A DNA stretch of 64,000 nucleotides from Microcebus murinus (lineage: Eukaryota > Chordata > Mammalia > Primates > Cheirogaleidae). Shown piece after piece: positions 14,901 through 25,700 of this stretch. The position numbers and the translations under genes were made by a program. Below the pieces are notes generated by a model. It made no database searches and was not told the origin of the DNA. It saw only the letters and a program-made list of their open reading frames with translations. The stretch covers positions 102,205,001-102,269,000 of the forward strand of contig NC_134110.1 in assembly GCF_040939455.1 (NCBI RefSeq), in the 5' to 3' direction. Numbering within the stretch: the stretch's first letter is position 1; each line of letters opens with the position of its first letter.

Positions 14901-17900
14901 TATACTTTCACTATACAAATATATATTTGCTTGATGGAAAGGTAGAATCATATAAAATCCTAGCTGCAAGGGAGTCTGTGAAATACAGTCTTTAGAACTT
15001 CCAGCTTAGAGGAAAGTTATGCTAGAAGATGCGTGTGGTGGTGTTAGCCTATATGCACATGAACCCAAATGTTGAATAAGAGAGTATCATATTCTTTTAA
15101 AAAGTGAAGAGTTGCATAGAACACTTTACATTAAGGATTTACATTAAGAACCATATTAAAATAAAAATTTTAAAGTTAACATTTATCTATGTAGAAAGTA
15201 ATTTTCTAAAATGGTTCATTTCTCAAGGGTTCCAGACAATTTACTGAACAGAGAAATAAAAATAATTAAGTAAAACAAAAATGGGAATAATCCGTTGTCT
15301 TCCATAAATGGCAGTCTAACTACAAACGAACATTACATAGATGGAAACTAACTTAATTTTTTATTGTGATATACAATTATGGGACAAACTTAAATGCAGT
15401 AAAAATATTACCCAATGCCTTCACATAATGTAACAGAAGCAAGTAAATCATAGATGTAAAACTGCAAATTTACAATTATAGTTCAAACTGTATTACTGAA
15501 TGAAAATTAACTTGGTAAGCTGGAGTAGAGCCTGGCAAGGAAAAGACCTAGAAATCACAGAATCATTTTTGATAGGTAAGACTAGCAAGTAGACATTCAC
15601 TGTAGGCTTTTGAGCTGCCATGTATAATGATAAAAATCATGATATGAGGTAGATTTCTGCTTTAGAACAGTCACTCTCTGTTCATCATATTGTTCAATCG
15701 GAAAGATTGTGCTGGCCACTCCCACTCACCTGAGGTTTGACCTTGTCTTGGTCCCTGAACCCCTCATGGCTCTTTTCTCTAAAGCTTAACAGCCCCTTCC
15801 TGCCTTTCCTTCCTTTTCTTTTCCCAGCTCTTCGGCAGCCCCTCACCTGACTGCAGTCTTAGCCGTGCTAGGCAGACAGTGCTGGCCTCCGCCAGCCTCC
15901 CAGGGCTGACCCCGATACTCCCTGCTCCTCTAAGCCCCAGGTTCTACCCCTGCCCTCACTCTCTAAAGATTTCTTTGCTTCTAGCTTCACTGAGCAATAA
16001 AGCCTGAAAGGAATTAACTTTCTTAATATGTTTCCCTCAGCCTCCAAGTTTACTAATAACTGTCTATCTTTCCTTAGGTTTGGAGAAGTTGTTTCCCCTC
16101 CTGTCTGAGGCAATTATATCCCACATCCTTTCTTCCTGTTTGCCTAAAACCTTGTTTTATCAATTAATTTCCCACTCTGTTCTTTAAAAAACACATCCCT
16201 GTGTTAGGGATGCTGAACTGTTGGCACAGTAAACCAGGTTGGCAACTATTTAAGCTCTAAAATCTGAACTTGAAAAAAATTCTTAATATCTGGTCATTTA
16301 TTGTAAATCATCATCTCCTTTTTCATACCTTTATCATTTATATTCTCAAATAGGTTCTAAAATCTGTCAGGAAATAGCTAAAGAAAGGGGAAGTGTTAGC
16401 AGTAAGTACCACTTAATTTTACTAATTTATCATATATACTCTGAGAGAAACTTTTTGAATGGGAGTAAGGGTCATGATGAGTTAGATTTGCACTGGACTA
16501 AAGCCCAAATGCTCATAGAACTTTTATACTAATAAATATGTTGATACGTTTCTTTTTATTCAAAAGCAGTTAATTTATTGGAAGCTATCTAGATCTCAGT
16601 ATTCAAGAGAATAAACATCAAGGCTATCAAAGAATCCCTCAAGATGACAGAGAGAATGTTAAGATTTTATGACTATAAGAATTTGACTAGACTAGGCACA
16701 TGGCTTATACCTATAATTCCGGCACTTGGGGAGGTAGAGGATTGCTTGAGGCCAGGAGTGTGAGACTAGCCTGGGCAATAGAGCAATACCCCATCTACAG
16801 AAATTTTTTTAAAAATTAGCTGGGCATGGTGGTGCACACCTGTAGTACCAGCTGCTGGGGAGGCGGAGGTGAGAGGATCGCTTGAGCGCAGGAGTTCAAG
16901 ATCACACTGAGCTATGATCACACCACTGCACTCTGGTCTGGGCAACAAAGTGAGACCCCACTTCCAAAAAAAAAGAAAAGAATTAAAAAAATAATAATAA
17001 TTTGGCTGAATTTGTTTTAGTCTTTTAACCAAAAGAGCACTCAATTTTTGACATTCACTTTTGATTTATACTGACTGATCATCCTGGTAGATGTCAGAAG
17101 GTACTAAGAAGGCAGTGTAATCAGAGTCACTAGTAATCAAAGTCAAATGATAAAGTTCTATCAGATAAACTTCATTATAAATTTATTACCATGCATAAAA
17201 TGTTTCCCCAGTAATAGCTTACAAGTTATTTCTCTTTTGCAAAGCAGTAACCACGATCAGATGTTTTTAAGTAATATTAACCAAGATGAAATTAAATGAC
17301 TAGTGCTGATAATATGTGCAAAATAGCAGGTACCTGTTGAAACGCTATGTTTTAGGTACTATATCAAGGACTTACTAATACAATATACCTTCATAACATG
17401 GTATTATTCCCCTCATTTTATAAATGATAGAGCTGAGATAGCAATTGATGTACTCACTGAAGTTTACACAGTTGACATAGCTAAGATTTGAAACCAAGTC
17501 TGTGCTGTTAATCATTCTTTGACATTAATTCAGAGTTCAAATTTCTAACTAAAGAAACTGCTGTGCTAAACCTTCTGATGAAATTTCAAAGGATAAAGGA
17601 GGAAAGGATGCAAAGTTAGGCTTTTGAGAGAGATCGGATAAACTAAATCATAATCATAGGAATGAAAATAATTTTTATATGACAAAGAAGTGAAAAGAAG
17701 TATAGGAGACGCAAATGAAGCCGTGTTCTTGCTAGTCCAAAAGTCATATGGGGATCACTTGAGAATCAACTATAGATCTAAGTGTCTTCATTTTGTCTCG
17801 TCTTATGTATTCAGATTTGTGTTCTAATTCTTTTAATTCTTCTTTCTTAGCCTTACACCTGAAATAGTCAGTACACCTTCCTCCCCAGAAGAGGAAGATA

Positions 17901-19124
17901 AATCAATACTTAATGCAGTTGTTCTCATTGATGATTCCGTGCCAACAACAAAAATTCAAATCAGGTTAGCAGATGGAAGTCGTTTGATACAAAGATTCAA
18001 TAGTACACACAGGTAAACTTCTTTACTGGCAAAGTGTCTAGTTCGCTGTTATATGCCAAGTATAGTCTTAGTAAAATTGTATGTGACCTGAGTAATGAAG
18101 TATAATGATATTCTTTAGATTTACTTTGAAGTTTTTGACAGAAGAAACATTTTTAAAAAGGTAATAGCTATATATAAGAAGTGAAATACATTGGTATTTA
18201 AGTGGTCTCTATAAACCATCCAGATACTAATACAAATTCAGATATCACACAAAAATAAATTAGGAGCTGTAGTTTTGCATTGTTGGTAAAACCGTATGAA
18301 GTGAAATCAGATTTACCTTAATGTAGTAAAAACTTATTTGGACCTTACTTAAAAATTTAAGATAATTCTGATTGGGATTAACATTCTGTGTAGCAAATTC
18401 TTTGTAATAGAAATGTATAGTGTAAGTAAAGCTTAATTGTTCTCTTGTCAAGTTCTACAGATAAACTTTTAAACATCTTTAACATTTACTTGTCCATAGA
18501 CATTTGTTGTGCTCATATTATTTGTATTTGTTCATTGAGCAAGACTCTAAAGGATACATTGATGATCCTAGTTGAGTTACTATGTATATGTGACAACAAT
18601 TTTTTTAAAATTATTTTTATGACTTAACACTTTTCATAGTTATTGACTCACTTTGCCACAGGCCAATCATGGTTATCTTTTTTCTGGGTTATACGCTGCT
18701 AACATATTTTATACTCTGAAAAAAGTAGGACCTGCACTTTCAGAATGGCAACATTGTTACACTTATTTTATGCATTATTCACCTGAAGATTGTATGTATT
18801 TTACACTAAATATTAGGTATACTCCAGAGTTAATCCTTACATTTTATCTTAAAGCTAAGATAATTCTTCCATTGAAATAATATATATTAAAGTTATAACA
18901 CTTTTAAATAAGAGTTAAAATTGTGTGATTTTTATTATCTAATTTTATTTTATTTCTTCAGGATTCTGGATGTCCGGGACTTTATTGTGCAGTCCCGTCC
19001 TGAATTTGCAACTCTTGACTTTATTCTTGTGACTTCATTTCCAAATAAAGAGCTAACAGATGAAAGCCTGACACTACAAGAAGCAGATATTCTTAATACT
19101 GTGATACTCCAGCAACTAAAATAA
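5778..19124 (+). CDS. UBXN2B: UBXN2B (p37) 3' part, six coding exons
   Basis: Adaptor that recruits the p97/VCP AAA-ATPase through a UBX domain; the family member p37 supports Golgi and ER membrane maintenance and acts in the cytosol. Six exons join in one frame (5778-5928, 8450-8533, 9524-9633, 12388-12525, 17851-18012, 18962-19124) with canonical GT/AG borders throughout. They give about 269 residues, matching residues ~63-331 of the human 331-residue protein as I recall it. Seen: a SEP domain (exons starting at 9524 and 12388, around residues 142-210) and a C-terminal UBX domain (around 252-330) ending in LQQLK and a TAA stop. The UBX loop that docks into p97 reads SFPNKEL, as in the p47/p37 subfamily. 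No frameshift or internal stop is present. The paralogue p47 (NSFL1C) is the alternative, but the sequence fits p37 better. The first exons and promoter are outside the window; I found no earlier exon between 1 and 5777. Confidence 0.95.
6150..7620 (-). mobile_element. L1 fragment, antisense
   Basis: On the - strand this reads as the 3' part of L1 ORF2. On + it shows the familiar complement: TTATTGAGGGACATCTTAGT, ATAAATGCCCAGGAGTGCAA, CTAATGATGTTAATTTATG and TCCATTTTGAGTTGATTTTA. In the UBXN2B intron between 5928 and 8450. Confidence 0.8.
7621..8449. other. AT-rich intron sequence
   Basis: UBXN2B intron. No repeat or exon recognised. Confidence 0.5.
8450..8533 (+). CDS. UBXN2B: UBXN2B exon, residues ~114-141
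   Basis: Exactly 28 codons, phase 0 at both ends, reading [10 protein letters not shown] through YGENQLQD. Acceptor AG at 8448-8449, donor GTAGGT at 8534. Too short to be recognised without the neighbouring exons, but it continues their frame exactly. Confidence 0.93.
8771..8885 (+). mobile_element. Alu left-monomer fragment (FLAM-like)
   Basis: Single left-arm match (GGCTGAGGCAGAAGGATCAC, AGCCTGGGCAACATAGCAAG) ending in an A-rich stretch. Confidence 0.75.
9457..9509. repeat. (TA)n(CA)n(TA)n plus T-tract at splice acceptor
   Basis: Alternating TA, a short CACACACA, TA again, then eleven T's, ending 14 bases before the exon at 9524. The T-tract is the polypyrimidine tract of that acceptor. 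Confidence 0.95.
9524..9633 (+). CDS. UBXN2B: UBXN2B exon, start of SEP domain
   Basis: 36 codons plus two bases, reading [20 protein letters not shown] through ESVKR and a split Gly. This is the first half of the SEP domain (the [11 protein letters not shown] core). Donor GTAAGA at 9634. The acceptor is AAAAG after a T-tract that directly follows a TA/CA microsatellite (9457-9499). Confidence 0.94.
10264..10595 (+). mobile_element. strepsirrhine Alu with intact 15-bp TSD
   Basis: Full-length dimer starting GGCCGGGCGCGGTGGCTCAC, with the TA-rich linker and the right-arm AGCTAGGCTGACGCCA. Flanked by AGAAATACAACTATA at 10249-10263 and 10596-10610, identical. Recent insertion in a UBXN2B intron. 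Confidence 0.97.
10611..11336. other. intron sequence without recognised elements
   Basis: UBXN2B intron; a short G-rich patch near 10655-10680 only. Confidence 0.5.
11337..12194. mobile_element. hAT-type DNA transposon fossil in UBXN2B intron
   Basis: The ends are inverted 14-mers: TAGTGGTTCTCAAC at 11337-11350 and GTTGAAAACCACTA at 12181-12194 (13 of 14 match). This is the classic terminal sequence of hAT-Charlie elements. About 858 bases, no intact transposase ORF, no clear 8-bp duplication left. It ends about 190 bases before the exon at 12388. Confidence 0.65.
12388..12525 (+). CDS. UBXN2B: UBXN2B exon, end of SEP domain
   Basis: Completes the split Gly, then 45 codons from [10 protein letters not shown] to EGQKLG, ending in two bases of a split Ser. 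Carries the second half of the SEP domain ([13 protein letters not shown]). The acceptor lies in AAAAGAGAG; frame continuity fixes the exon start at 12388 rather than at the next AG. Donor GTAAAA. Confidence 0.94.
12690..12915 (-). mobile_element. MIR
   Basis: Reads as antisense MIR: TTATCTCACTTTATCTTCAC, CCATTTTGCAGATGCAATAA, GATTCAAACCCAGGAACTCT and TACTGTGCCATATGCCTCTT. Confidence 0.85.
12916..14141. other. intron sequence, no gene
   Basis: UBXN2B intron. A TA-rich stretch with repeated TTATAAGATAT units lies at about 13750-13830. Otherwise nothing recognised. Confidence 0.5.
14152..14482 (-). mobile_element. strepsirrhine Alu, antisense
   Basis: Starts as a poly(T) and GAGACAGAGTCTCGCTCTGT, ends GGCGTGAACCACCACGTCCA. 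Contains GGCGTCAGCCTAGCTCACAG. An imperfect duplication ATTCTTTTCT/ACTCTTTTCT flanks it. Confidence 0.93.
14493..16689. other. intron sequence, no gene
   Basis: UBXN2B intron. About 15700-16200 is pyrimidine-rich. No exon or repeat I can name. Confidence 0.5.
16690..16985 (+). mobile_element. old Alu (AluJ-like)
   Basis: Diverged dimer: TAGGCACATGGCTTATACCT at the start, GCACTCTGGTCTGGGCAACA near the end, short A-rich tail. Confidence 0.85.
17340..17530 (-). mobile_element. MIR, diverged
   Basis: Antisense MIR pattern: ATTTTATAAATGATAGAGCT, TACACAGTTGACATAGCTAA and TTGAAACCAAGTCTGTGCTG. Confidence 0.6.
17851..18012 (+). CDS. UBXN2B: UBXN2B exon, linker and start of UBX domain
   Basis: Completes the split Ser, then 53 codons from [10 protein letters not shown] to RFNSTH plus two bases of a split Arg. 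Begins with an acidic/Ser-Pro linker (SPEEEDKS) and runs into the UBX fold ([18 protein letters not shown]). Acceptor TTCTTAG, donor GTAAAC. Confidence 0.95.
18013..18961. other. last UBXN2B intron
   Basis: 949 bases, AT-rich. Nothing recognised besides splice sites. Confidence 0.6.
18962..19124 (+). CDS. UBXN2B: UBXN2B terminal coding exon, UBX domain
   Basis: Completes the split Arg, then 53 codons and TAA at 19122-19124. Contains the UBX S3-S4 loop (TSFPNKEL) and the C-terminal helix and strand ([13 protein letters not shown]). Acceptor TTCTTCAG at 18961. Confidence 0.96.
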
Positions 19125-19224
19125 TATTGCCCTTACATGCAGTAGCATGTGAGGATAGATAATGTGCCATATTAATAAGGAAAATACTTCCAGAATTAAA
19201 AACAACCAGGTTATTTTTATTATT

Positions 19225-20955
19225 TTTACAGATAAATTTTGGCCACCTGCATTCCTTGGCTTGTGGCCCCCTTCTTCCGTCTTAAAAGCCAGCACCATTG
19301 CATCTTTCTGACCCTTCTATGATCACGTCTCCCTGACAACAGCCAGGAAAGGTTCTCTGCTTTTAAGTACTCATATGATTAGATTGGGCCCACTGGATAA
19401 TATAGGATTATCCCCCATCTTAAGATCTGTAGTAACTTTAATCACATCTGCGAAGTCCCTTTTACCATTTAAGGTTACACAGAGGTTTGGGCATTAGGGC
19501 ATTAACATTTTGGGGGGTCCATTATTATGCCTGACTACCACAGTCCACCTCCTGTCCCAAAGATTCACATCTAACAAAGGTGCTCAAAAGTCTCAACCTA
19601 TTATAGTGTCAACTCAAAGTTTAAAATCTTGTCAGAAGCTCACCAACTCAAAAGTCCCAATTCTCATTTACATCATCTAAATTAAGCATGGGAGAGGATC
19701 TGGGTGTGATGCCTGGGTCGTAATTCCTGTCTATGCACCTGTGGACCTAGAAAACAAGTTATCTGCTCCCAAATATGATGGCAGGACAAGCATAGAGTAA
19801 CAGTTACATATATTCCTCTTTAAAAAGCAGAAAATAGAACGAAAAAAGGAGCCACCAGCACCAGTGAATTTACAAATCCAGCCAGTCACACTTAACTAGA
19901 TTCTAAGGTCTGAGATTGACGTTCCTTGGCTCCCAGCACAGTTCTCTGGGCTTTTAACTCCATCTGAGTCATCTTTCCTTTCTTCACAAAAGGCACATGC
20001 CTGTACCCGAGTAGTTTTGTCAGCTTGTTTCTTCTTCCATTCTCTATACCTTGCAGTTAAAGTTGGCAGTGTTTCTGCCAGTGTAACCTTGTCAGGGAAC
20101 TTGTGGGTCTCCTGTGTATGTCACGGGGATTCACTCCATTGCACGGGCGTCTCCTCACATATCTTTTCCAGATAAGCCTATCTCTATTTTTTACTTTTTC
20201 TGAAGTAGCTGAGAGAATCTATGATTCACGTTCTTAATATCTTCAAAGAGCCTTTTGTGTGAGTGAATTATCAGACCTTGTGATCCTTCTGAGGTATTAG
20301 CAAAAGGTTGTACAGCCATATCCTTGTCTGTTTCTCTAAAGCAGGCATTCCTGACAGTGAATCTCTTAATTTTTGTCTTTTGCTGTTTGGGTGGGCTGAG
20401 AATTTCCTAAATCACCAAGTCCTAGTATCTTTGCATTTAACATTTCTTCCCCCAACTTATCTGTCTCCTATCACATTTTACTATTATCAGCAAGAAGAAA
20501 GCAGGCTGTACCTTCCATAGTGTGCTTGAAACTATCCTCAGCTAAACATTAAGTTTATCACTTACAAATTCTGCTTTCCACATTACTGCAAGACACAATT
20601 CAGATAAACTTTTTGTCACTATGTAACAAGGATCCCTTTCTTCCAGTTTTCCAATAACATATTCCTCATTTTCTTTTAAGCCCTCGACAGCAGCACCTTA
20701 AATGTTGTTATTTTGTGATGATTTGAGTATTCTTTGTGACAATTTTGGTATTCTCTACCATCTCCTCACTTCCTTCAAGCCCTCTCTGGCATTACCATTC
20801 CATATTTCTACTAACAGTCTCTTTAAGTCAGTGTAGGTTCTTTCTATCATGCCCCTCAGAATTCTTCCAGCCTCTACCCACTGCCCCATTCCAGAGCCAC
20901 TTCTCCATTTTTAGGTATTTGTTACAGCAGCACCCCACTGCCAGGTATCTAGAAA
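19225..20955 (-). mobile_element. MaLR/ERVL-type endogenous retrovirus remnant, antisense
   Basis: Two joined parts read on the - strand. About 19225-19550 resembles a MaLR LTR (the GTGGTAGTCAGGCATAATAA motif, and a region matching the MLT1/MST consensus as I remember it). About 19560-20955 resembles the non-coding MaLR internal region, including the GGGGTGCTGCTGTAACAAAT motif seen just inside a 5' LTR. No coding capacity. It begins 100 bases after the UBXN2B stop, so if the 3'UTR extends to 21.7 kb it contains this element. Borders are approximate and the subfamily is from memory. Confidence 0.5.
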
Positions 20956-22261
20956 AGTCTTTTTACCTTCGCATGCCAATTACCTTGAATGTGCTGCTAG
21001 GAGATTTGGAATCCACCTTTCTCCTGGTGGATATTTCTCTGGTTATTTCAAAGAGGTGAATTTACCTGTGCTAGGGTTCTTAATACTGAGAATGCTTCCA
21101 GAACTACCACAAGATACAAGTGTTGATCCCACTACTGCAGGGAAGAATTTTTCTCACTGTCATAATAAAAGAAGATCATTCCTAGGTCTTCCCCTCAGAA
21201 TAGGAAGCCCTGCGCCTTTCCACAACGTGGATAATACTTAACAGCTCCAACTCAGAAAGATTACCAAGGGTAAACTACCTTTGCATGGGGCAAAATCATC
21301 TTCATAAGGAAACAATTTCTAGACAGAAATGACTGTTTTAGATAAAAGGGCATTGTCCTGTTTTGGATTAACAAAACAGGAAAAAAATTAACCAAACATT
21401 GTAAAATTATTTGAAATGTTCTTTGTATCAATTAAGTGGAGTGCCTATATAGATGCCCGTACAAAACTTCCATTTTTGTATATAGTAGTGTTCTAAAATA
21501 TAGAGATTTACATTAGGAGGGAAAATTAAACATCCAGGAGGGATGAACAGTACTTTCATACTTGCTACAGTGTTTTGCTTCATTGGGTCATTTCCCTGAA
21601 TTATTTTTACTACTGTCTTCATTGTAACTGTTAAAATGTATAATCATCTCAAAAAATAGTATGTCACAATGAACAGTTAGACAACCATGTGTGAAATCAT
21701 TCATTTCGCATGATGTATATAATGAAAAAGTTTGAAGTGTCTGTTTACCAATAAAGAATGTTTTCATTGAAACTCATCAAAATGTTTTTCAAAATTTCTT
21801 TGATTTGTGGTTTTATTCGAATGGCTGAATAGATTATTTTAAACATGAATAACATTTCCTGTGGTTGAATTTCCCTTGGTGCACATTTTGGGGGGCAGAG
21901 AAGGAACCAAAGGAATGTTATCTCAATTTCCCATTACTGCTTCTGTTTTTATTCTACCCCAAAAAAAATGTTTGGGTGCTGCTTTGCCACAGTGGATTTC
22001 TGAAAATCTTGTCACATGTGTGTTGTTACAAAGTATGTAGTGTTTGTCCCTTAAGAGTTTATGTTCCTGATCAGTAGGTGAAAATTAATATATATGTGGC
22101 CGATATTGTCATAAATGCTAAGAAAGTTTCTGTAATCCTTTAAAAACCTGTTTTGTTGGTTGGTTTGTTTGGGGTTTTTTTGCTACAGAATCTTGCTCTG
22201 TCACCCAGTCTAGAGGATAAAGTTTTTAATTAAAGTATCTTCTAACTCCAAGTAAATGGAG
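20956..22261. other. UBXN2B downstream / likely 3'UTR end
   Basis: No coding exon. Includes the candidate poly(A) signal at 21750. A 35-base Alu-like scrap lies near 22185-22215. Confidence 0.45.
21750..21755 (+). terminator. candidate UBXN2B polyadenylation signal
   Basis: AATAAA hexamer about 2.6 kb after the stop codon, followed within 25 bases by a T-rich stretch. Other AATAAA-like hexamers lie between the stop and this point, so which one is used cannot be read from sequence alone. Confidence 0.35.
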
Positions 22262-22534
22262 CCCCAGGCAGGGCATGTTGGCTCATGCCTGTAATCCTAG
22301 CACTTTGGGAGTCCAAGGAGGGAGGATTGCTTGAGCCCAGCAGTTCAAGACCAGCCTCAGCAACACAGCCAGACCCCATCTTTACAAAAAAATAGAAAAG
22401 TTAGTCTTGAGTGGTGATGCTGGCCTGTAGTCCCAGCTGCTTGGGAGATTGAGCCTAGGATTTCAGAGCCATGATGACAACACTGCAGTCTAGCCTAGTC
22501 AACAGAATGAGACCCTGTCTCAAAAAAAAAAAAA
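22262..22534 (+). mobile_element. old Alu (AluJ-like)
   Basis: AGGCAGGGCATGTTGGCTCA start, GAGACCCTGTCTC then A-tail end; diverged and with small deletions in the right arm. Confidence 0.85.
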
Positions 22535-22561
22535 GCCCCAATGCATATGTGTAACAATGTA

Positions 22562-22589
22562 TAAATGTGTGTGTGTGTGTGTGTGTGTT
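22562..22589. repeat. (GT)n microsatellite
   Basis: About twelve GT units. Confidence 0.9.
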
Positions 22590-23010
22590 GTATAGTACAT
22601 GAAAATGGCATGTGTGGCCTGGAACTAATAACTAGCTCTAACCTCTTAGTTTAATAGTTTTGCCTCTTTCAAATTTATAGCTATGACCTGTGTGGGCTTA
22701 GAGTGGGATGGGTGTGGGGAGGAGGGAGGGAATTCTTTTAGAAAGTTTTAACTTGATGACTTTTTTTCCTTTAGATAAAATGTTCTATATGAAGCAAAGA
22801 CATTCAGGATCATTCTAGGCAGCTGCTACCCTTAAAATTTCCTTTGAATCCTGTAGTTGATTTCATGTGCCTTCATTGGCACAATTCAAAGTATATAGCT
22901 AGTCAAATTGAAAGCTACAGGGAAAGAACACTAAGTCACTGTTGTGTTGATTATCTTACAAGACTTCTTGCTTTCTTTGGAGGGCCTATTAAGCAAGTAC
23001 TCAGTGGGTA

Positions 23011-23375
23011 TTAACCACTTCAGTACTAGCATCGACGATAGTTGATAGCCACAGATGAACGCGCACAGCGACTTTAGCCGACAGCCGTGATATGACTTTT
23101 CTAATTTTCCATTAATCAAAAATAAAGTTGTGAACATTTAAAAACAACATAATGAAAACATATACGTATATGTTACCTATTCTGATTTACATGACAAGTA
23201 AACCTGCCTGTAAAGTAAAACAAGCTTTCAGTGCTTAAAGCTTTCCTCATCACACGAGAGCAAAACGACCCGTCGTCAGCGCACAGCACACGCCACCACG
23301 CCACCGTGCGGACCGTGAGCGCGGCTGTGGGCGAGGCAGGCTTCGCAGCTGGGAGCGCCGCACCGAAGTGGTTAA
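23011..23375. mobile_element. piggyBac-like MITE with TTAA duplications
   Basis: A 357-base element bounded by TTAA at 23011-23014 and 23372-23375. The ends are inverted: CCACTTCAGTA on the left, CCACTTCGGTG on the opposite strand at the right (9 of 11 matching). Both ends are CpG-rich (left GCATCGACGATAG; right GAGCGCGGC, GGGAGCGCCGC) while the core is AT-rich. There is no transposase ORF. TTAA target sites and short inverted ends starting CC are the hallmark of piggyBac elements. Family name not assigned. Confidence 0.7.
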
Positions 23376-24157
23376 GGATATTGCACATAATTAGCAAATA
23401 CAATACAATACTTTTTCTGTTGGCTTATTGTTGAATTAAGGTATGTGTGTTAGAGAACATTAAAAGAGGGCTAAGAGATTAAAGGTGTGGGGCAACTGCC
23501 ATTTTTTCTCACAAAATTCTCTTTTTTGTCCTTTTTACCTCCTTCAGTTTACATTGGCTTAGAAATACTGTTTAAAATGGCTTACATTTAGTATACATAT
23601 TTAAACCACTAGTAACTTTTTTCACTTTAACTTTGAGGATAGAAGAGTATTTAAGTATATGTCCTTTTTATTTTGTGCCTTTGTATTGAATTTTTGGTTT
23701 GTTTATTTCCTTATCTACCTAGGGTACCTTTCAATGTACTTTTAATATCTTCCCTATTTTATTCTGCATTTTTATCTTTGTGGGGAAGCCTTGTTTCTTC
23801 AAATGTTAACAGATTTTTATCATCAGAAAAAGCTTGTTTCTTCGGTGTCAACAGATTTTATCATTTTTATCCTAGGATCTTGGGAATGGTAAAAACTATA
23901 ATTTTTAGTTTTCTGTGAAAATCTATGTTGATTAAAAAGTAACAAGTATAAATACTACAGATAGTCACACCATCAGTAGGCTTGAAAGTGAAAGCGTGGC
24001 TAGTTGAGTACAGGTGAGAGTCCTGCTCTCGGTAGCCTGGGATCTGTGCCCGCGCCTGGGCCTTTGAGTATAGCAGGGAGCGGGATGAAGTGACACCTTA
24101 CAGAAACAGCCCTTAGTCTTTTCTGCAGATTGATGCCAGGTTCAACAGTCTTTGAGA
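23376..24157. other. intergenic, with a small tandem duplication
   Basis: No gene. Two similar copies of a ~35-base segment lie at 23790-23824 and 23832-23865 (shared CTTGTTTCTTC and AACAGATTTT). Confidence 0.55.
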
Positions 24158-24176
24158 TAAGATGGTCGTTTTTATT

Positions 24177-24510
24177 TTTATTTTTTTAATATTTTTTTTT
24201 TTGAGACAGAGTCTCACTTTGTTGCCCAGGCTAGAGTGAGTGCCGTGGCGTCAGCCTGGCTCACAACAACCTCAATCTCCGGGGCTCAGTGATCCTCCTG
24301 CCTCAGCCTCCCGAGTAGCTGGGACTACAGGCATGTGCCACCATGCCTGGCTAATTTTTTGTATATATATTTTTAGTTGGTCAATTAATTTCTATTTTTG
24401 GTAGAGACGGGGTCTTGCTCAGGCTGGTTTCGAACTCCTGACCTTGAGCAATCCGCCCGCCTCGGCCTCCCAAAGTGCTAGGATTACAGGCGTGAGCCAC
24501 CACGCCCGGC
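24177..24510 (-). mobile_element. strepsirrhine Alu, antisense, 19-bp TSD
   Basis: Poly(T) start, GGCGTCAGCCTGGCTCACAA, ends CACCACGCCCGGC. Flanked by identical TAAGATGGTCGTTTTTATT at 24158-24176 and 24511-24529. Confidence 0.96.
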
Positions 24511-24889
24511 TAAGATGGTCGTTTTTATTAATGCAGTAAAATTACATACAAATGCCATGTTTTGTATATGTATTTATAAAATACAAGATGATAGTAAAGT
24601 TAGGAGAGGTTTTTGCCTCCTTGAAAATCTATTATAAATATTTATAATGCGGATAGATGTTAGTGTTTGAAATAGTTTGTTCATAGGTGTTCTATGGCAG
24701 CTCAAACTAATCTGACTTTATATTCTTTAATATTAAGCATGTGTATGATTCAGTAAGTAGTACATATCTTAGGGATAACGACTTGGGTTTATCGGTTTTT
24801 GAGGGCCTACTAACAGCAGAGTCCTATATTTGCAGGCAACATGTTACTTACTGTAATGACAGTGTCACACAGTTAGGCCTCCTGACCTC

Positions 24890-25165
24890 AGCTTAATAAA
24901 TGTAATTTCTCAGAGAGGCCTGCCTTGATGCCGCAGTCGGAAGTCATCCCTTGTCTCTCTCAGTCACTGTGCCCCATCTGCCATAGCATTAGCAATACCT
25001 GATAGCTTCTTGTTAATTTGTTTAACCTGCATGGCCCCTTCCCATTCCCCTAGCCTGTCAAACAAGAGCAGGAACTTTGTGTCCCTAGAGCCTAGAACAG
25101 TGTCTTACCCGCAGGAGTCACTCAGTAAATGGGTAATGAGTAATCAATCGGCAAATGAAGAGCAG
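24890..25165 (+). mobile_element. L2 3'-end fragment
   Basis: CAGAGAGGCCTGCCTTGATG, CAGGAACTTTGTGTCCCTAG and CTCAGTAAATGGGTAATGAG follow the L2 consensus order. Confidence 0.75.
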
Positions 25166-25389
25166 AATCCTCTGGACACTGGAAGAATATATGCATTAAT
25201 GTTTTAAAAGTGGGAGATTCAGAATAGCCCACAAAGTTGATGCTGGTGATAGAAAATGTATGTTTTGATTGAATTTAAAAGCAGAAGAAAAGTGTTCTAG
25301 AAGGGCAGCCTTGGCTCATTTCTGGGAGTGATGTGCTTTAGCTTTAAGTGAAGTGTCCTTGGCAGTTCCCATGGGAGAAATGAGGTGGA

Positions 25390-25700
25390 GAAGTGTCACG
25401 TCGGAACGGGGAGGAAGACACACAAAGCCTCATGTGTAGCAAAATGCTGTTTTATTTTGAACATCTAGGTGCAGATGGGTGGAGGCCAAACAGCACCCAC
25501 CCCAAAGGAGGGGAGAAAGTGTTGGGTTTTATAGAGGGTGTTGGGGGGGGTAACGCCTGCAGAGATAGGGGAGTGGGGTAGCTTTGTCTTTATCAGGGGG
25601 GATAGGAATGCCAGTGTCTGCAGCTGCCTGTGGTCCAAGTTAAATTTACAACCTTGGACTCTCCAGACTCCTGCAGCTTTTGTTTCACAGGCTTTATATT
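25390..25700 (-). mobile_element. possible LTR, antisense
   Basis: G-rich block in which TTTATT and TTTTATAG (AATAAA and TATA complements) are spaced as in an inverted LTR, with purine-rich sequence around. No family recognised; this could equally be unique sequence. Confidence 0.25.
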
